Under the pieces are notes generated by a model. That model did no database searches, had not been told where the DNA came from, and worked only from the letters and a program-made list of their open reading frames with translations. Shown one piece after another: positions 46,615 through 55,150 of a stretch of DNA of 64,000 nt; position 1 is the first letter of the stretch, and every line of letters starts with the position of its first letter. This DNA comes from Pseudomonas sessilinigenes (GTDB lineage Bacteria; Pseudomonadota; Gammaproteobacteria; Pseudomonadales; Pseudomonadaceae), in the NCBI RefSeq assembly GCF_003850565.1, contig NZ_CP027706.1, positions 6,076,001 to 6,140,000 of the forward strand, read 5' to 3'. Both the position numbers and the translations under genes were made by a program.

Positions 46615-47832
46615 TCAGGCTCCCGGAGCCTGCCGTGCTCTCCCCTGCTCCTGCAGGAGCTGGAACAGGGTCGCGCCATCCATCGGCTTGTAGAACAGAT
46701 AGCCCTGGGCGACATCAACCCCAAGGCGCCGCAGATGCGTCAGTTGCCTGTCGCTCTCCAACCCTTCGGCCACCAGCTCTACGTCCAGGGCTCGGGCCAA
46801 CGCAACCACGGCTTCGATGATTCTTGTTTCCTTGGTTCCCAGGGCATTGCCAATGAACCCGGCATCGAGCTTGACCTGGGCAAAGGGGATCTGGGCAAGA
46901 CGCATGATCGAGGAATGCCCCGTGCCGAAGTCATCGAGGGACAGCCGTACTCCGCCCTTCACCAGTTGGCTGATGTTCTCGATGCCTGGCAGGTCCAGGA
47001 CCAGTGCTTCACGCTCGGTAACCTCCAGGGCGACCTGCCATGCAGGGACCCCGGCCGCGCCAACCTGCAGCAGCACTTGCCTGGCGAAATCGGGATCGCA
47101 CAACTGGCAGGCTTCGATGTTGTAGGAAAACACCAGGTCATTGCCGGGCATCCGCGTCGACAACTGCCGTTGCAGTTTCAGGCCCTGGAGCAGCAGGCAA
47201 TCGAACAGCTGGCGATGGTGCTCGGGGTCATCGAGCAGCGCCAGGAATGACTTCGGTCCCAGGACACCGTGCTCGGGGTGCGACCAGCGAGCCAGGGTCT
47301 CGACCCCGGTGATACGTCGGCTCTTCAGGCACACCTGCGGTTGGAAGTAGGGAACGATCTGATGCAACTGCAAAGCCTGTAGCACATCCGATTGCGTCAA
47401 GGGCTCCTTGTCCACTGGCACCCGGTCACGCCTGCGGCTCGCGACCTTGTGCTTGACGAGCACCGCCTTACGCAGCAGTTCATGGAGTTGCGCGATCTCC
47501 AGGTCCTTGTAGCTGCCCAGGTAATGCTTGCCCGAATACCCACGGAAATTGGCCAGCCCCCAGCGAACCGGGGCCTCCAGTGCCTCGCACTCGATCATGG
47601 AAAAAAAGCCGTAGTGCTCGAACAGCCGGCGCAGATAGGGGATGGCCACGGCAGAGGGCAGCGAGTCGCAAATCACCAGGTCCGGGGCTGGTCCGGCTGG
47701 GGGGAGACGGCTCCAGTCGCTGTCCCAGGTGATCGTCTGGACCCGGGCAACCCCGGTGCTGGAGAACAGTCCCGAAAATCGCTGGACCCGCAAAGCGTTC
47801 GAACACAACAACAGCACGCTCACTAGCGACAT
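46615..47832 (-). CDS. REC-like/EAL-domain protein (cyclic-di-GMP phosphodiesterase type)
   Basis: This 405-residue protein has a receiver-like N-terminal domain (about 1-130; possible phospho-acceptor Asp56 in LVICDS) and an EAL domain (about 150-400). Catalytic positions are largely present: ETL (E178, the EAL-type motif), N in NIEA, EVTER, DDFGTGHSS, KLD and AEGLES. The receiver lacks the usual acidic pair (LLLCSN instead of acidic residues), so it may not be phosphorylated normally. The ATG at 47830-47832 opens the receiver-like fold; ORF extension upstream uses TTG with no ribosome site. Confidence 0.82.
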   Translation of the reverse strand: MSLVSVLLLCSNALRVQRFSGLFSSTGVARVQTITWDSDWSRLPPAGPAPDLVICDSLPSAVAIPYLRRLFEHYGFFSMIECEALEAPVRWGLANFRGYSGKHYLGSYKDLEIAQLHELLRKAVLVKHKVASRRRDRVPVDKEPLTQSDVLQALQLHQIVPYFQPQVCLKSRRITGVETLARWSHPEHGVLGPKSFLALLDDPEHHRQLFDCLLLQGLKLQRQLSTRMPGNDLVFSYNIEACQLCDPDFARQVLLQVGAAGVPAWQVALEVTEREALVLDLPGIENISQLVKGGVRLSLDDFGTGHSSIMRLAQIPFAQVKLDAGFIGNALGTKETRIIEAVVALARALDVELVAEGLESDRQLTHLRRLGVDVAQGYLFYKPMDGATLFQLLQEQGRARQAPGA

Positions 47833-47994
47833 GACCTGCAACTCCAGGAAAAAACTCATGCTAGCCAACGCAATCCCGGGGGCACTCAAGACAATTCTTG
47901 AATAAAAGTGAGAAATTTCTTGGTTTGCTCGCCCTTGTCCCTACACCCTTGAACAGCCCGGGCCACGCCTCCCACCAGTACGAAGGTCAAGGGT

Positions 47995-48912
47995 CTAGCT
48001 CGCCGTCACACCGCAAAGCATGCCGATCTCGCCTCGCAACCACTGCAACCCCAACGCCTGTTGTTGCTGGCGATGCCAGATCAGGCTGACCTGTACCGGC
48101 GCGGCCAGCAACGGCAGGCTGGCCATGCGGATCGGCAGCAAGGCGCCGAAGTGCTCGGCCAGGTGCCGCGGCACCGTCCCCAGGAGATCGGACTGCGCCA
48201 CGATCAGCGGAATGCTCAGGTAATTGGGTACGAACAGTTGCACCTGGCGCTGGACCCTGGCTGATCCCAGGACGATCTCCAGGGGCGAGCCTCGCCCGCC
48301 CCGATCGGGAATCGCTACATGCTGGCAGCCCTGGTAGGCCGCCAGGTCCAGCTCCGGGGTAAAGGCCGGGTGGTCGGCGCGACCGATCACCACCAGTTGT
48401 TCCTCCAGCAAGGGTTGGTAGCACAGGTCCGGATTGTCGAAATACAGGTAGTCCACGGCCAGATCCAGCATGCCCGCGCTCAACCAGGCGGCCAACGAGT
48501 CGGCACTATCGCTGCGTACCGCCAGGCGGATGCGGGGCGCCACTTGCTGCAAGCGTTGGGACAGTGCCGGCAGCAAGCGGGCCTGGGCGTAATCGTTCAT
48601 CGACAGGGTGAACAGTTGATCGGCCGCGGCCGGATCGAACGCGGCGGACGGGTCCAGGCCTTGTTGCAGCAGGTGCAGGGCCTGGCGCACGGCGATGTGC
48701 AGGCTCTGGGCCCGGGAAGTGGGCTGCATGCCCCGGGCAGTGCGGATGAACAGCGGCTCATCCAGGTGCCGGCGCAAACGCGCCAGGGCATTGCTCACCG
48801 CCGGCTGGCTGAGGTTCAGCCGCACCGCGGCCCGGGACAGGTTCTGTTCCTGCATCAGGGCATCGAATACCCGCAGCAGGTTGAGGTCCAGGCGCTGCAC
48901 ATTCAGCTTCAT
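47995..48912 (-). CDS. LysR-family transcriptional regulator
   Basis: This 305-residue regulator has the LysR helix-turn-helix at about residues 6-65 (LLRVFDALMQEQNLSRAAVRLNLSQPAVSNALARL in parts) and a substrate-binding domain. It is of the NodD/NahR-like subgroup by its DLNLLRVFDAL start. It is divergent from the sterol-desaturase-like gene with 88 bases between them, and a perfect dyad with LysR character lies in that gap (48932-48948). Confidence 0.9.
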   Translation of the reverse strand: MKLNVQRLDLNLLRVFDALMQEQNLSRAAVRLNLSQPAVSNALARLRRHLDEPLFIRTARGMQPTSRAQSLHIAVRQALHLLQQGLDPSAAFDPAAADQLFTLSMNDYAQARLLPALSQRLQQVAPRIRLAVRSDSADSLAAWLSAGMLDLAVDYLYFDNPDLCYQPLLEEQLVVIGRADHPAFTPELDLAAYQGCQHVAIPDRGGRGSPLEIVLGSARVQRQVQLFVPNYLSIPLIVAQSDLLGTVPRHLAEHFGALLPIRMASLPLLAAPVQVSLIWHRQQQQALGLQWLRGEIGMLCGVTAS

Positions 48913-48931
48913 GAATAATGCTCATTCCAAC

Positions 48932-48948
48932 TATCCATTGGCTGGATA
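48932..48948. promoter_or_regulatory. LysR-type operator dyad
   Basis: TATCCA-TTGGC-TGGATA is a perfect 6-bp dyad with a 5-base centre. Counting from the inner T to A, the spacing is T-N11-A, the LysR consensus. It lies 19 bases from the regulator's ATG and 52 before the GTG of the next gene, which is the expected place for control of the divergent pair. Confidence 0.72.
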
Positions 48949-49000
48949 ATTTGTCCGGCGCTAGGCTGCAGTCAATAAAAACAACAACGGGAGCAACGCC

Positions 49001-50170
49001 GTGCGAGAAACCACCCAGCACTTTCGCCAGCAATACCGGGCCGCGGTCAGCCCAGGCTACAACCCCTGGCTGCACGGCGGCTTTGTCCTGGCCTATGGCG
49101 TGTTGTGCATCGCCCTGCTGTGCAGCACCCTGGATCGGGTACAGCCTCTGGAATGGTTGGCAGTGCCATTGGCGCTGCTGTTCTTCAACCTGTGCATCTA
49201 TGTGGTGCACCGTTGGCTGGGGCATCACAAACAGGGTTTTGCCCGGATGTTCTACGCCCGGCATACCGGCGATCACCACAGCTTCTTCACACCGGGCCTG
49301 ATGGCCTACGAAGGTTTCCGGGACTGGCGGGTCATCCTGTTCCCGGCCTGGCTGATCGTGCTCCACAGCCTGTTGTTCGCCCTACCCCTGTGGGCACTGT
49401 TGAGCCTGTGGAACGCCAATGTCGCGGCGCTGTTCGCCAGTTGCACGCTGATCGGCTACCTGGCCTACGAAGTCTTCCACGCCTGCGAGCACCTGCCGGC
49501 CAGCCACCCCCTGGCACGCCTGCCCTGGATCCGCCAGATGCGTCAGCTGCACGAACTGCATCATCGTCGCGAGCTGATGCAGGAGCGCAACTTCAACATC
49601 GTCCTGCCGCTGATGGACTGGCTGTTCGGCACCCTGTACTGGCAAGCGCAAGACGTCCCGGAATCCTCCTCCAGTGCAGCGACCTCCATGACGCGCATGC
49701 AGCACCAGGTCGACATCCCCCGCAGCAGCACCCTGACCCTGGCCTATGCCGCCAGCCCACGGCGCTGGCCGCAGTGGCATCCCTCGTCGCTCAAGGTCGA
49801 GGGCGCCGAGGGCCCCTTGGCAGGCGGCCAGGGCTTCGAGGAAGACATCCATGCCGGAGGACGCCATGGCCACCTGAGCTGGCGCGTCGAGGAGTACCTG
49901 CCTGGACAGCGTTGGCGGGCCACTGCCCGGGGCGATCATGGTCTATGGTTGCAGGTCACCTACGAATGCCAGCCCCTGGCGGCCGAGCAGACCCGTTTCG
50001 TGCGCACCCTGGAGTACCGTTTCGACAACCTGCTGATGCGCTTGGGTAATCGGCTGTTATTCAAACGACGGATAGAACGGGAATCTGCCGCCTCGATGCA
50101 GGCATTGTGCAACATGGCTCAGCAAGCCATCGCCCTGGAGCCCACCGTCACGGCAGGCCATCCGTCCTGA
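49001..50170 (+). CDS. Sterol-desaturase/fatty-acid-hydroxylase fused to an SRPBCC domain
   Basis: This 389-residue protein combines an N-terminal membrane-bound di-iron oxygenase-like domain with a soluble SRPBCC (START-like) domain. The three His boxes are HRWLGHH (residues 70-76), HTGDHH (88-93) and HELHH (184-188), separated by membrane segments. The C-terminal domain (about 225-375) has the RMQHQVDIPRSS to FVRTLEYRFDN span expected of SRPBCC proteins. I know no function for this fusion; a hydroxylation or desaturation of a lipid bound by the C-terminal domain is plausible. GTG start with GGGAG seven bases upstream. Confidence 0.82.
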   Translation: MRETTQHFRQQYRAAVSPGYNPWLHGGFVLAYGVLCIALLCSTLDRVQPLEWLAVPLALLFFNLCIYVVHRWLGHHKQGFARMFYARHTGDHHSFFTPGLMAYEGFRDWRVILFPAWLIVLHSLLFALPLWALLSLWNANVAALFASCTLIGYLAYEVFHACEHLPASHPLARLPWIRQMRQLHELHHRRELMQERNFNIVLPLMDWLFGTLYWQAQDVPESSSSAATSMTRMQHQVDIPRSSTLTLAYAASPRRWPQWHPSSLKVEGAEGPLAGGQGFEEDIHAGGRHGHLSWRVEEYLPGQRWRATARGDHGLWLQVTYECQPLAAEQTRFVRTLEYRFDNLLMRLGNRLLFKRRIERESAASMQALCNMAQQAIALEPTVTAGHPS

Positions 50171-50195
50171 ACCGCACACAGACAGGAGTCACTGC

Positions 50196-51305
50196 ATGAA
50201 TCAGATCGCCCCTCGCCGTTTCGGCCCCGCCCGGATCATCCTGCTGTTGGTCATCGCCATCCTGGCCTTCCTGTTGCTGGCACCGACCAAGGTCCAGCCG
50301 GTGGCCTGGAATCCGGCGCCGGCCCCCTCCCTGAGCCAGGGCCCGTTCGCCGAGAACCAGAAGCTCAAGGCCGTGCAGGCAGTCGGTGCCCGGGATATCG
50401 CCGGGCCCGAGGCGCTACTGCTGGAAAACGACCAGTTGATCACCGGCCTGCACGATGGCCGGGTGGTCCAGACCAGCCTGGACGGCAACAGCCTCAAGGT
50501 GCTGGTCAACACCGGTGGTCGGCCCCTGGGCCTGGCTCGCCATCCCGACGGCAGGCTGATCATCGCCGACGCCATCAAGGGCCTGCTGGCCCTGGACAAC
50601 CAGGGCCAGCTACAGACCCTGAGCAGCGAGGCCAATGGCCTGAAATTCGGCTTCACCGATGATGTCGCGGTGGATGCCGCCGGGCGCTATGCCTATTTCA
50701 GCGATGCCAGCAGTCGCTGGGGCTACGGTCGCGACGGTGAAGCGGTGATCGAGCACGGCGGCGATGGCCGCCTGCTGCGCTACGACTTCCAGAACGGCCG
50801 GACCGAGGTCCTGCTGGACGGCCTGGAATTCGCCAACGGCATCGCCCTGGGGCCGCAGGAAAGCTTTGTCCTGGTCAACGAGACCGGTGCCTATCGCATC
50901 AGCCGTTACTGGCTCAAGGGCGACAAGGCAGGCCAGCACGACCTGTTCATCGATAACCTGCCGGGTTTGCCGGACAACCTCAGTTTCAATGGCCGCGACC
51001 GTTTCTGGGTAGCCCTGTATGCACCGCGCAATCCGCTACTGGACGGCACAGCCCCGTACCCTTATGTGCGCAAGATGCTGGTGCGGGCCATGCAAGTGCT
51101 GCCCAAGCCGGTGGAGAAGCGCGGCTTCGTCGTGGGCCTGGACACCGAGGGCCGGGTCATTGCCAACCTGCAGGACGGCACGAGCGGCAACTACTCGCCG
51201 ATCACCACGGTGCGTGAATATGGCGATGCGTTGTACCTGGGCTCCCTGACCGCCCGGCACATGGCGCGTTTGCCACTGCAACAGGCCCTGACGGCCGAGC
51301 GCTGA
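50196..51305 (+). CDS. Strictosidine-synthase/SMP-30-like beta-propeller protein
   Basis: This 369-residue protein has a membrane anchor (about residues 13-30) followed by a six-bladed propeller-type domain with repeated GRLI/GRV blades and Asp-rich motifs such as FGFTDDVAVDAAGRYAYFSDAS (in parts) and NGRDRFWVALYAPRN. Family members are lactonases, esterases and strictosidine synthases. It lies 25 bases after the sterol-desaturase fusion, so the pair is probably one operon under the divergent LysR gene. Confidence 0.85.
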   Translation: MNQIAPRRFGPARIILLLVIAILAFLLLAPTKVQPVAWNPAPAPSLSQGPFAENQKLKAVQAVGARDIAGPEALLLENDQLITGLHDGRVVQTSLDGNSLKVLVNTGGRPLGLARHPDGRLIIADAIKGLLALDNQGQLQTLSSEANGLKFGFTDDVAVDAAGRYAYFSDASSRWGYGRDGEAVIEHGGDGRLLRYDFQNGRTEVLLDGLEFANGIALGPQESFVLVNETGAYRISRYWLKGDKAGQHDLFIDNLPGLPDNLSFNGRDRFWVALYAPRNPLLDGTAPYPYVRKMLVRAMQVLPKPVEKRGFVVGLDTEGRVIANLQDGTSGNYSPITTVREYGDALYLGSLTARHMARLPLQQALTAER

Positions 51306-51429
51306 GCTTCGTGTAACCGCTATCGCGGGGAGGCGACGCTTTCGGATTCGTTGGAGAGCCTGTGGATCTTGGCACAGGCTTGGCAGCGGCTGCAGCAGCC
51401 GGCCATATCGTGGAAGGCAAGCAACTACG

Positions 51430-51457
51430 CGCGCCTGTGGCCCGGGCCACAGGCGCG
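51430..51457. terminator. Perfect 28-bp palindrome between converging genes
   Basis: CGCGCCTGTGGCCC and GGGCCACAGGCGCG are exact complements with no spacer; in RNA this would form a GC-rich hairpin with a small loop. It lies between the stops at 51305 and 51470. No T-run follows on either side, so termination is possible but not certain. Confidence 0.5.
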
Positions 51458-51469
51458 ATGGGCAGGAGG

Positions 51470-51703
51470 TCAGGAGCGGGCGGTGAGTTTGTCGGAGATC
51501 TCGTCCTTGATCAGCAGGCGTCTTTCCTTGAGTTTCCTAACTACGTCATCTGCGGCAGCGGCGGCTTCGGCCTCGAGCACCTGGTCATCGATGCTGGTGT
51601 ATTTATCGAACAGCGCGTTCAAGTGGGGGTCCTGGGCCCGACGCTGCTGAATGTCTTCTTTACTGCAGCTCAGGTCCTGGTAAAGGTCGTGGGTCACCGG
51701 CAT
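51470..51703 (-). CDS. YdcH/DUF465 small protein
   Basis: This 77-residue, highly charged and probably coiled-coil protein matches the YdcH (DUF465) family: HLNALFDKYTSIDDQVLEAE and KERRLLIKDEI are the diagnostic stretches. Function unknown. GGAGG stands six bases before the ATG at 51701-51703. It is a single gene. Confidence 0.88.
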   Translation of the reverse strand: MPVTHDLYQDLSCSKEDIQQRRAQDPHLNALFDKYTSIDDQVLEAEAAAAADDVVRKLKERRLLIKDEISDKLTARS

Positions 51704-51839
51704 GGAACACCTCCGTGGTTGATCGGTAGCACGGGCGTCATCGCGCCCCTGCCAGTTGTCAGCATGGCCTTGGCTCCCTCGGTCTGTCGACCGCCAATCA
51801 GACCAGCGGTAACCGTTCGTCGCCACTGGCTGTCCTGGA

Positions 51840-54401
51840 TCAATTCTGCCCCAGCGCAGCGGCCAGGAATGGCGCGGTACGGCTGCCGCGGTGCCTGGCC
51901 ACCTGCTCCGGCGTACCACTGGCCACCAGGCGCCCTCCCTGCTCCCCCGCCCCCGGACCGATATCGATGACCCAGTCGGCCTGGGCCACCACGCGCATCT
52001 CATGCTCGACCACCACCAGGCTATGCCCTGCCGTCACCAGCTTGTCCAGTTGCTCCAGCAGGCGGTCCACATCCCGGGGGTGCAAGCCGGTGGTGGGCTC
52101 GTCCAGCACATAGAGGGTGGCACCGCGGGCATTGCGTTGCAGTTCGGTCGCCAGCTTGATGCGCTGCGCCTCGCCGCCGGACAGCTCGGTAGCCGGCTGC
52201 CCCAGGCGCAGGTAGTCCAGGCCGATGTCGTGCAGCACTTGCAGAGCGCGACGGATCCCCGGTTGCTCGGCGAATACCGGCAAGGCTTGCTCGACGTTCA
52301 GTTGCAATACCTGGGCGATGTTCAGGCCCTGCCAGGTCACTTCCAGGGTCTGCGGGTGATAACGCGCGCCCTGACAGGTCGGGCACGGCGCAAAGACACT
52401 GGGCATGAAAAGCAATTCGACACTGACGAACCCTTCGCCCTCGCAGGCCGGGCAACGGCCCTTGGCGACGTTGAAGGAGAACTGGCCGGCATCATAGCCC
52501 CGGGCCCTGGCCTCAGGAGTGGCTGCGAACAGCTTGCGCACCTGGTCGAACAAACCGGTGTAGGTCGCCAGGTTCGAGCGTGGCGTGCGGCCGATGGGTT
52601 TCTGGTCCACTTGCACCAGGCGCTTGATCCGCTCCATGCCCGAGGCAATCCGCCCCGCGCTGCCGATGGGTGCATCGTCCTGCAAATCCAGCTCCGGTGC
52701 CTCTTCGCCGTCCGGCTCCCGGCCCAAGTGGGCACCCACCAACTCCAGCAGGGCCTGGCTCACCAGGCTCGACTTGCCGGAACCGGAGATCCCGGTCACG
52801 GCGATGAAGCACCCCAGGGGGAACTCGACATCCAGTGCCTGCAGGTTGTTGCGAGTGATGCCCTCCAGGCGCAGCCAGCCCTGGGGCTCGCGTACCGGAC
52901 GCCGAGGCGCAGGCTGTTCGGCGAACAGGTAACGGCGAGTCTGCGAGACCTCGATGACCGCAAGCCCCGCCGGTGGCCCGCTGTACAGGACCTGGCCACC
53001 ACGCTCGCCGGCGGCCGGGCCGACCTCCACCAGCCAGTCGGCCCGGCGCATGATCTGCAGGTCATGCTCCACCACGAACAATGAATTGCCTGCGGCCTTG
53101 AGCCGCTGCAAGGCCTCGAACAAGGCTTCGGCATCCGCCGGGTGCAGCCCCGCCGAAGGCTCGTCCAGCACATAGATCACACCGAACAGTTGCGACCCCA
53201 GTTGAGTCGCCAGGCGCAGGCGCTGCAACTCGCCAGGGGACAGGGTTGGGGTACTGCGCTCCAGGGCCAGGTAGCCCAGCCCCAGGTCGATCAGGGAACC
53301 GACCCGCTCCAGCAGGTCCTGGGCGATACGTTGCGCCGCCAGGCGCTTCTCCGGCGACAACGGCATCACACCCCGTGGCGCCCCGGCGTCAGCCGCCACG
53401 GGCTTGAGCACCTCGGCCAGTTGCAGCAGCGGCATGCGTGCCAGTTCACCGATATCCATCCCGGCGAACGTCACCGCCAGCGCCTCGCGCTTGAGCCGCT
53501 TGCCTTCGCACAACGGGCATGGACTGCCACGCATGAACTGCCCCACGCGCTTTTTCATCAGCGCGCTCTGGGTGTGGGCGAAGGTATGCAGCACGTAGCG
53601 TCGGGCCCCACTGAACGTACCCATGTAGCTGGGCTCCTGCTGGCGTGCCAGGGCCTGGCGAGTCTGCTCGGGAGTCAACCCGGCGTACACCGGCACCGTG
53701 GGCGTATCCTCGGTGAAGAGGATCCAGTCGCGCTGCTCCCTGGGCAGCTCGCGCCAGGGGATATCCACGTCATAACCCAGGGTCACCAGGATGTCCCGCA
53801 GGTTCTGCCCCTGCCAGGCCAGGGGCCAGGAGGCCACCGCGCGCTGGCGAATAGTCAGCGAAGGGTCGGGGACCATGCTCGCTTCATCGACCTCGTACAC
53901 CCGGCCCAGGCCATGGCACTGCGGGCAGGCGCCCTGGGGAGTGTTGGGCGAGAAGTCCTCGGCATACAGCATCGACTGCCCGGGCGGATAGCTGCCGGCC
54001 CGGGAGTACAACATGCGCACCAGGCTGGACAGGGTGGTCACGCTGCCTACCGAGGAGCGGGTGCTGGGGCTGCCGCGCTGCTGTTGCAGGGCCACCGCGG
54101 GTGGCAGGCCATCGATACGGTCCACATCCGGCACCCCGACCTGGTCGATCAGGCGCCGGGCGTAAGGCGCAACCGACTCGAAGTAACGGCGCTGGGCCTC
54201 GGCATACAAGGTCGAGAACGCTAGGGATGACTTGCCCGAACCGGACACCCCGCTAAATACCACCAACGCATCCCGGGGAATGTCCACGTCGACATTACGC
54301 AAGTTGTGCTCGCGGGCACCCCGTACCCGGACAAAACCTGAACTGTGCTCAGGCAGCTGGCTGGCCTGGGGCTCAGGGGGAAGATTACGCGTAGACGTCA
54401 T
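51840..54401 (-). CDS. UvrA-like ABC ATPase (short, class II form)
   Basis: This 853-residue protein has two ATPase modules (GVSGSGKSSLAF near residue 50 and GISGSGKSSLV near 540), signatures LSPGELQRL and LSGGEAQRI, and zinc-finger-type Cys sets (CPQC, CPLC, CPACEGEGF to CPTC). At about 850 residues it is shorter than canonical UvrA (about 940), as in the class II UvrA-like proteins that lack the UvrB-binding domain. Such proteins are linked to drug resistance or alternative DNA-lesion handling. ATG at 54399-54401 follows AAGG. Confidence 0.88.
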   Translation of the reverse strand: MTSTRNLPPEPQASQLPEHSSGFVRVRGAREHNLRNVDVDIPRDALVVFSGVSGSGKSSLAFSTLYAEAQRRYFESVAPYARRLIDQVGVPDVDRIDGLPPAVALQQQRGSPSTRSSVGSVTTLSSLVRMLYSRAGSYPPGQSMLYAEDFSPNTPQGACPQCHGLGRVYEVDEASMVPDPSLTIRQRAVASWPLAWQGQNLRDILVTLGYDVDIPWRELPREQRDWILFTEDTPTVPVYAGLTPEQTRQALARQQEPSYMGTFSGARRYVLHTFAHTQSALMKKRVGQFMRGSPCPLCEGKRLKREALAVTFAGMDIGELARMPLLQLAEVLKPVAADAGAPRGVMPLSPEKRLAAQRIAQDLLERVGSLIDLGLGYLALERSTPTLSPGELQRLRLATQLGSQLFGVIYVLDEPSAGLHPADAEALFEALQRLKAAGNSLFVVEHDLQIMRRADWLVEVGPAAGERGGQVLYSGPPAGLAVIEVSQTRRYLFAEQPAPRRPVREPQGWLRLEGITRNNLQALDVEFPLGCFIAVTGISGSGKSSLVSQALLELVGAHLGREPDGEEAPELDLQDDAPIGSAGRIASGMERIKRLVQVDQKPIGRTPRSNLATYTGLFDQVRKLFAATPEARARGYDAGQFSFNVAKGRCPACEGEGFVSVELLFMPSVFAPCPTCQGARYHPQTLEVTWQGLNIAQVLQLNVEQALPVFAEQPGIRRALQVLHDIGLDYLRLGQPATELSGGEAQRIKLATELQRNARGATLYVLDEPTTGLHPRDVDRLLEQLDKLVTAGHSLVVVEHEMRVVAQADWVIDIGPGAGEQGGRLVASGTPEQVARHRGSRTAPFLAAALGQN

Positions 54402-54506
54402 GGACCTGCCTTGTCTGGGAAACCGCAAGATGTGAGGGGCGCCGAGCGCCGATCATCACACAATCCCCAGGTCCCGGGGCAGGCCCGTTAACGCCTCGGC
54501 CAGTCT

Positions 54507-54773
54507 TCAGCGCTCCCTCGAGCGTCGACCGCCCTGCTCCTCCGTAAGGCCGGTGTGCCGAAGATCGTAGCGCAGCTCGGCAATCAGCTCGCCGATAGCC
54601 CGAGCGCTGGTCAAGTCGCGGGTGGCGATCCCGGTCACGAACAGATCGACCCGGCCACTGGACGGATCGCAGATACGCACGGTCATGGCGCCGTCATGGC
54701 CTACGGTGCACTGGCAATGCAAGGGCAAGAAACTGGTCTCGACGATTCTGCGCAGTTCAAGAGTGGAAATCAC
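54507..54773 (-). CDS. DUF1652 family protein
   Basis: This small protein is recognised by STLELRRIVETSFLPLHCQCT and TVRICDPSSGRVDLFVTGI, a Pseudomonas-specific DUF1652 pattern; function unknown. I chose GTG at 54771-54773 because the family usually starts there, giving 88 residues; the open frame continues to a TTG at 54788 (93 residues). No strong ribosome site is visible for either. Confidence 0.75.
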   Translation of the reverse strand: MISTLELRRIVETSFLPLHCQCTVGHDGAMTVRICDPSSGRVDLFVTGIATRDLTSARAIGELIAELRYDLRHTGLTEEQGGRRSRER

Positions 54774-55150
54774 AGGCAAGGAATCCAAAGGGGTTCGAAG
54801 GAAAAACCGCGCAAGACAAACCTATCGTTATGGGGACCAGGCACTGGGTGTCCCTGTCCTTGGGCATCGGTAAAACAGTACAAATTCATTCAACTTGGTA
54901 CAGAGTAGAAGGCCGGAGCCCATTTGTCGTCGGAGCCTGTCGTTTTTATGCGCTGCTTCACATTGGCGCCATCAGGAACCCGGCAATGAACGCAGCACCG
55001 TGCTCAGTTCCCCAGGGCCATAGGGCTTCGTGTCCGGGCTGAGCAGGTGATTGCGCGAAGCCATGTCGTGGGTATGTCCCGAAGTGAACAGAACCGCGAT
55101 CGGCGGGACCTGGTTCTTGGCCAGGCGGTGAGGTCGGCGCTCTTGGTCGT
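54774..55150. other. Gap between DUF1652 and dnaE2
   Basis: No complete gene is present in these 377 bases. The part at 54972-55140 encodes a decayed response-regulator fragment (separate entry). The remainder (54789-54971) carries no ORF with family character; it should include the DUF1652 promoter. Two plus-strand ORFs of 70-117 codons cover it but look non-coding. Confidence 0.5.
54972..55140 (-). pseudogene. Decayed C-terminal fragment of a receiver (response-regulator) domain
   Basis: Read leftward and in frame to a TGA at 54972-54974, the sequence gives VPPIAVLFTSGHTHDM followed by LLSPDTKPYGPGELSTVLRSL. This matches the last third of a receiver domain of hybrid histidine kinases (VLFTSGYT, then LLxKPY and EL-x-x-x-LR). 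Several residues between the blocks are missing, and no start, phospho-acceptor Asp or upstream domain exists; the frame runs straight out of the dnaE2 3' end. It is best read as a remnant left by a deletion. Confidence 0.5.
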
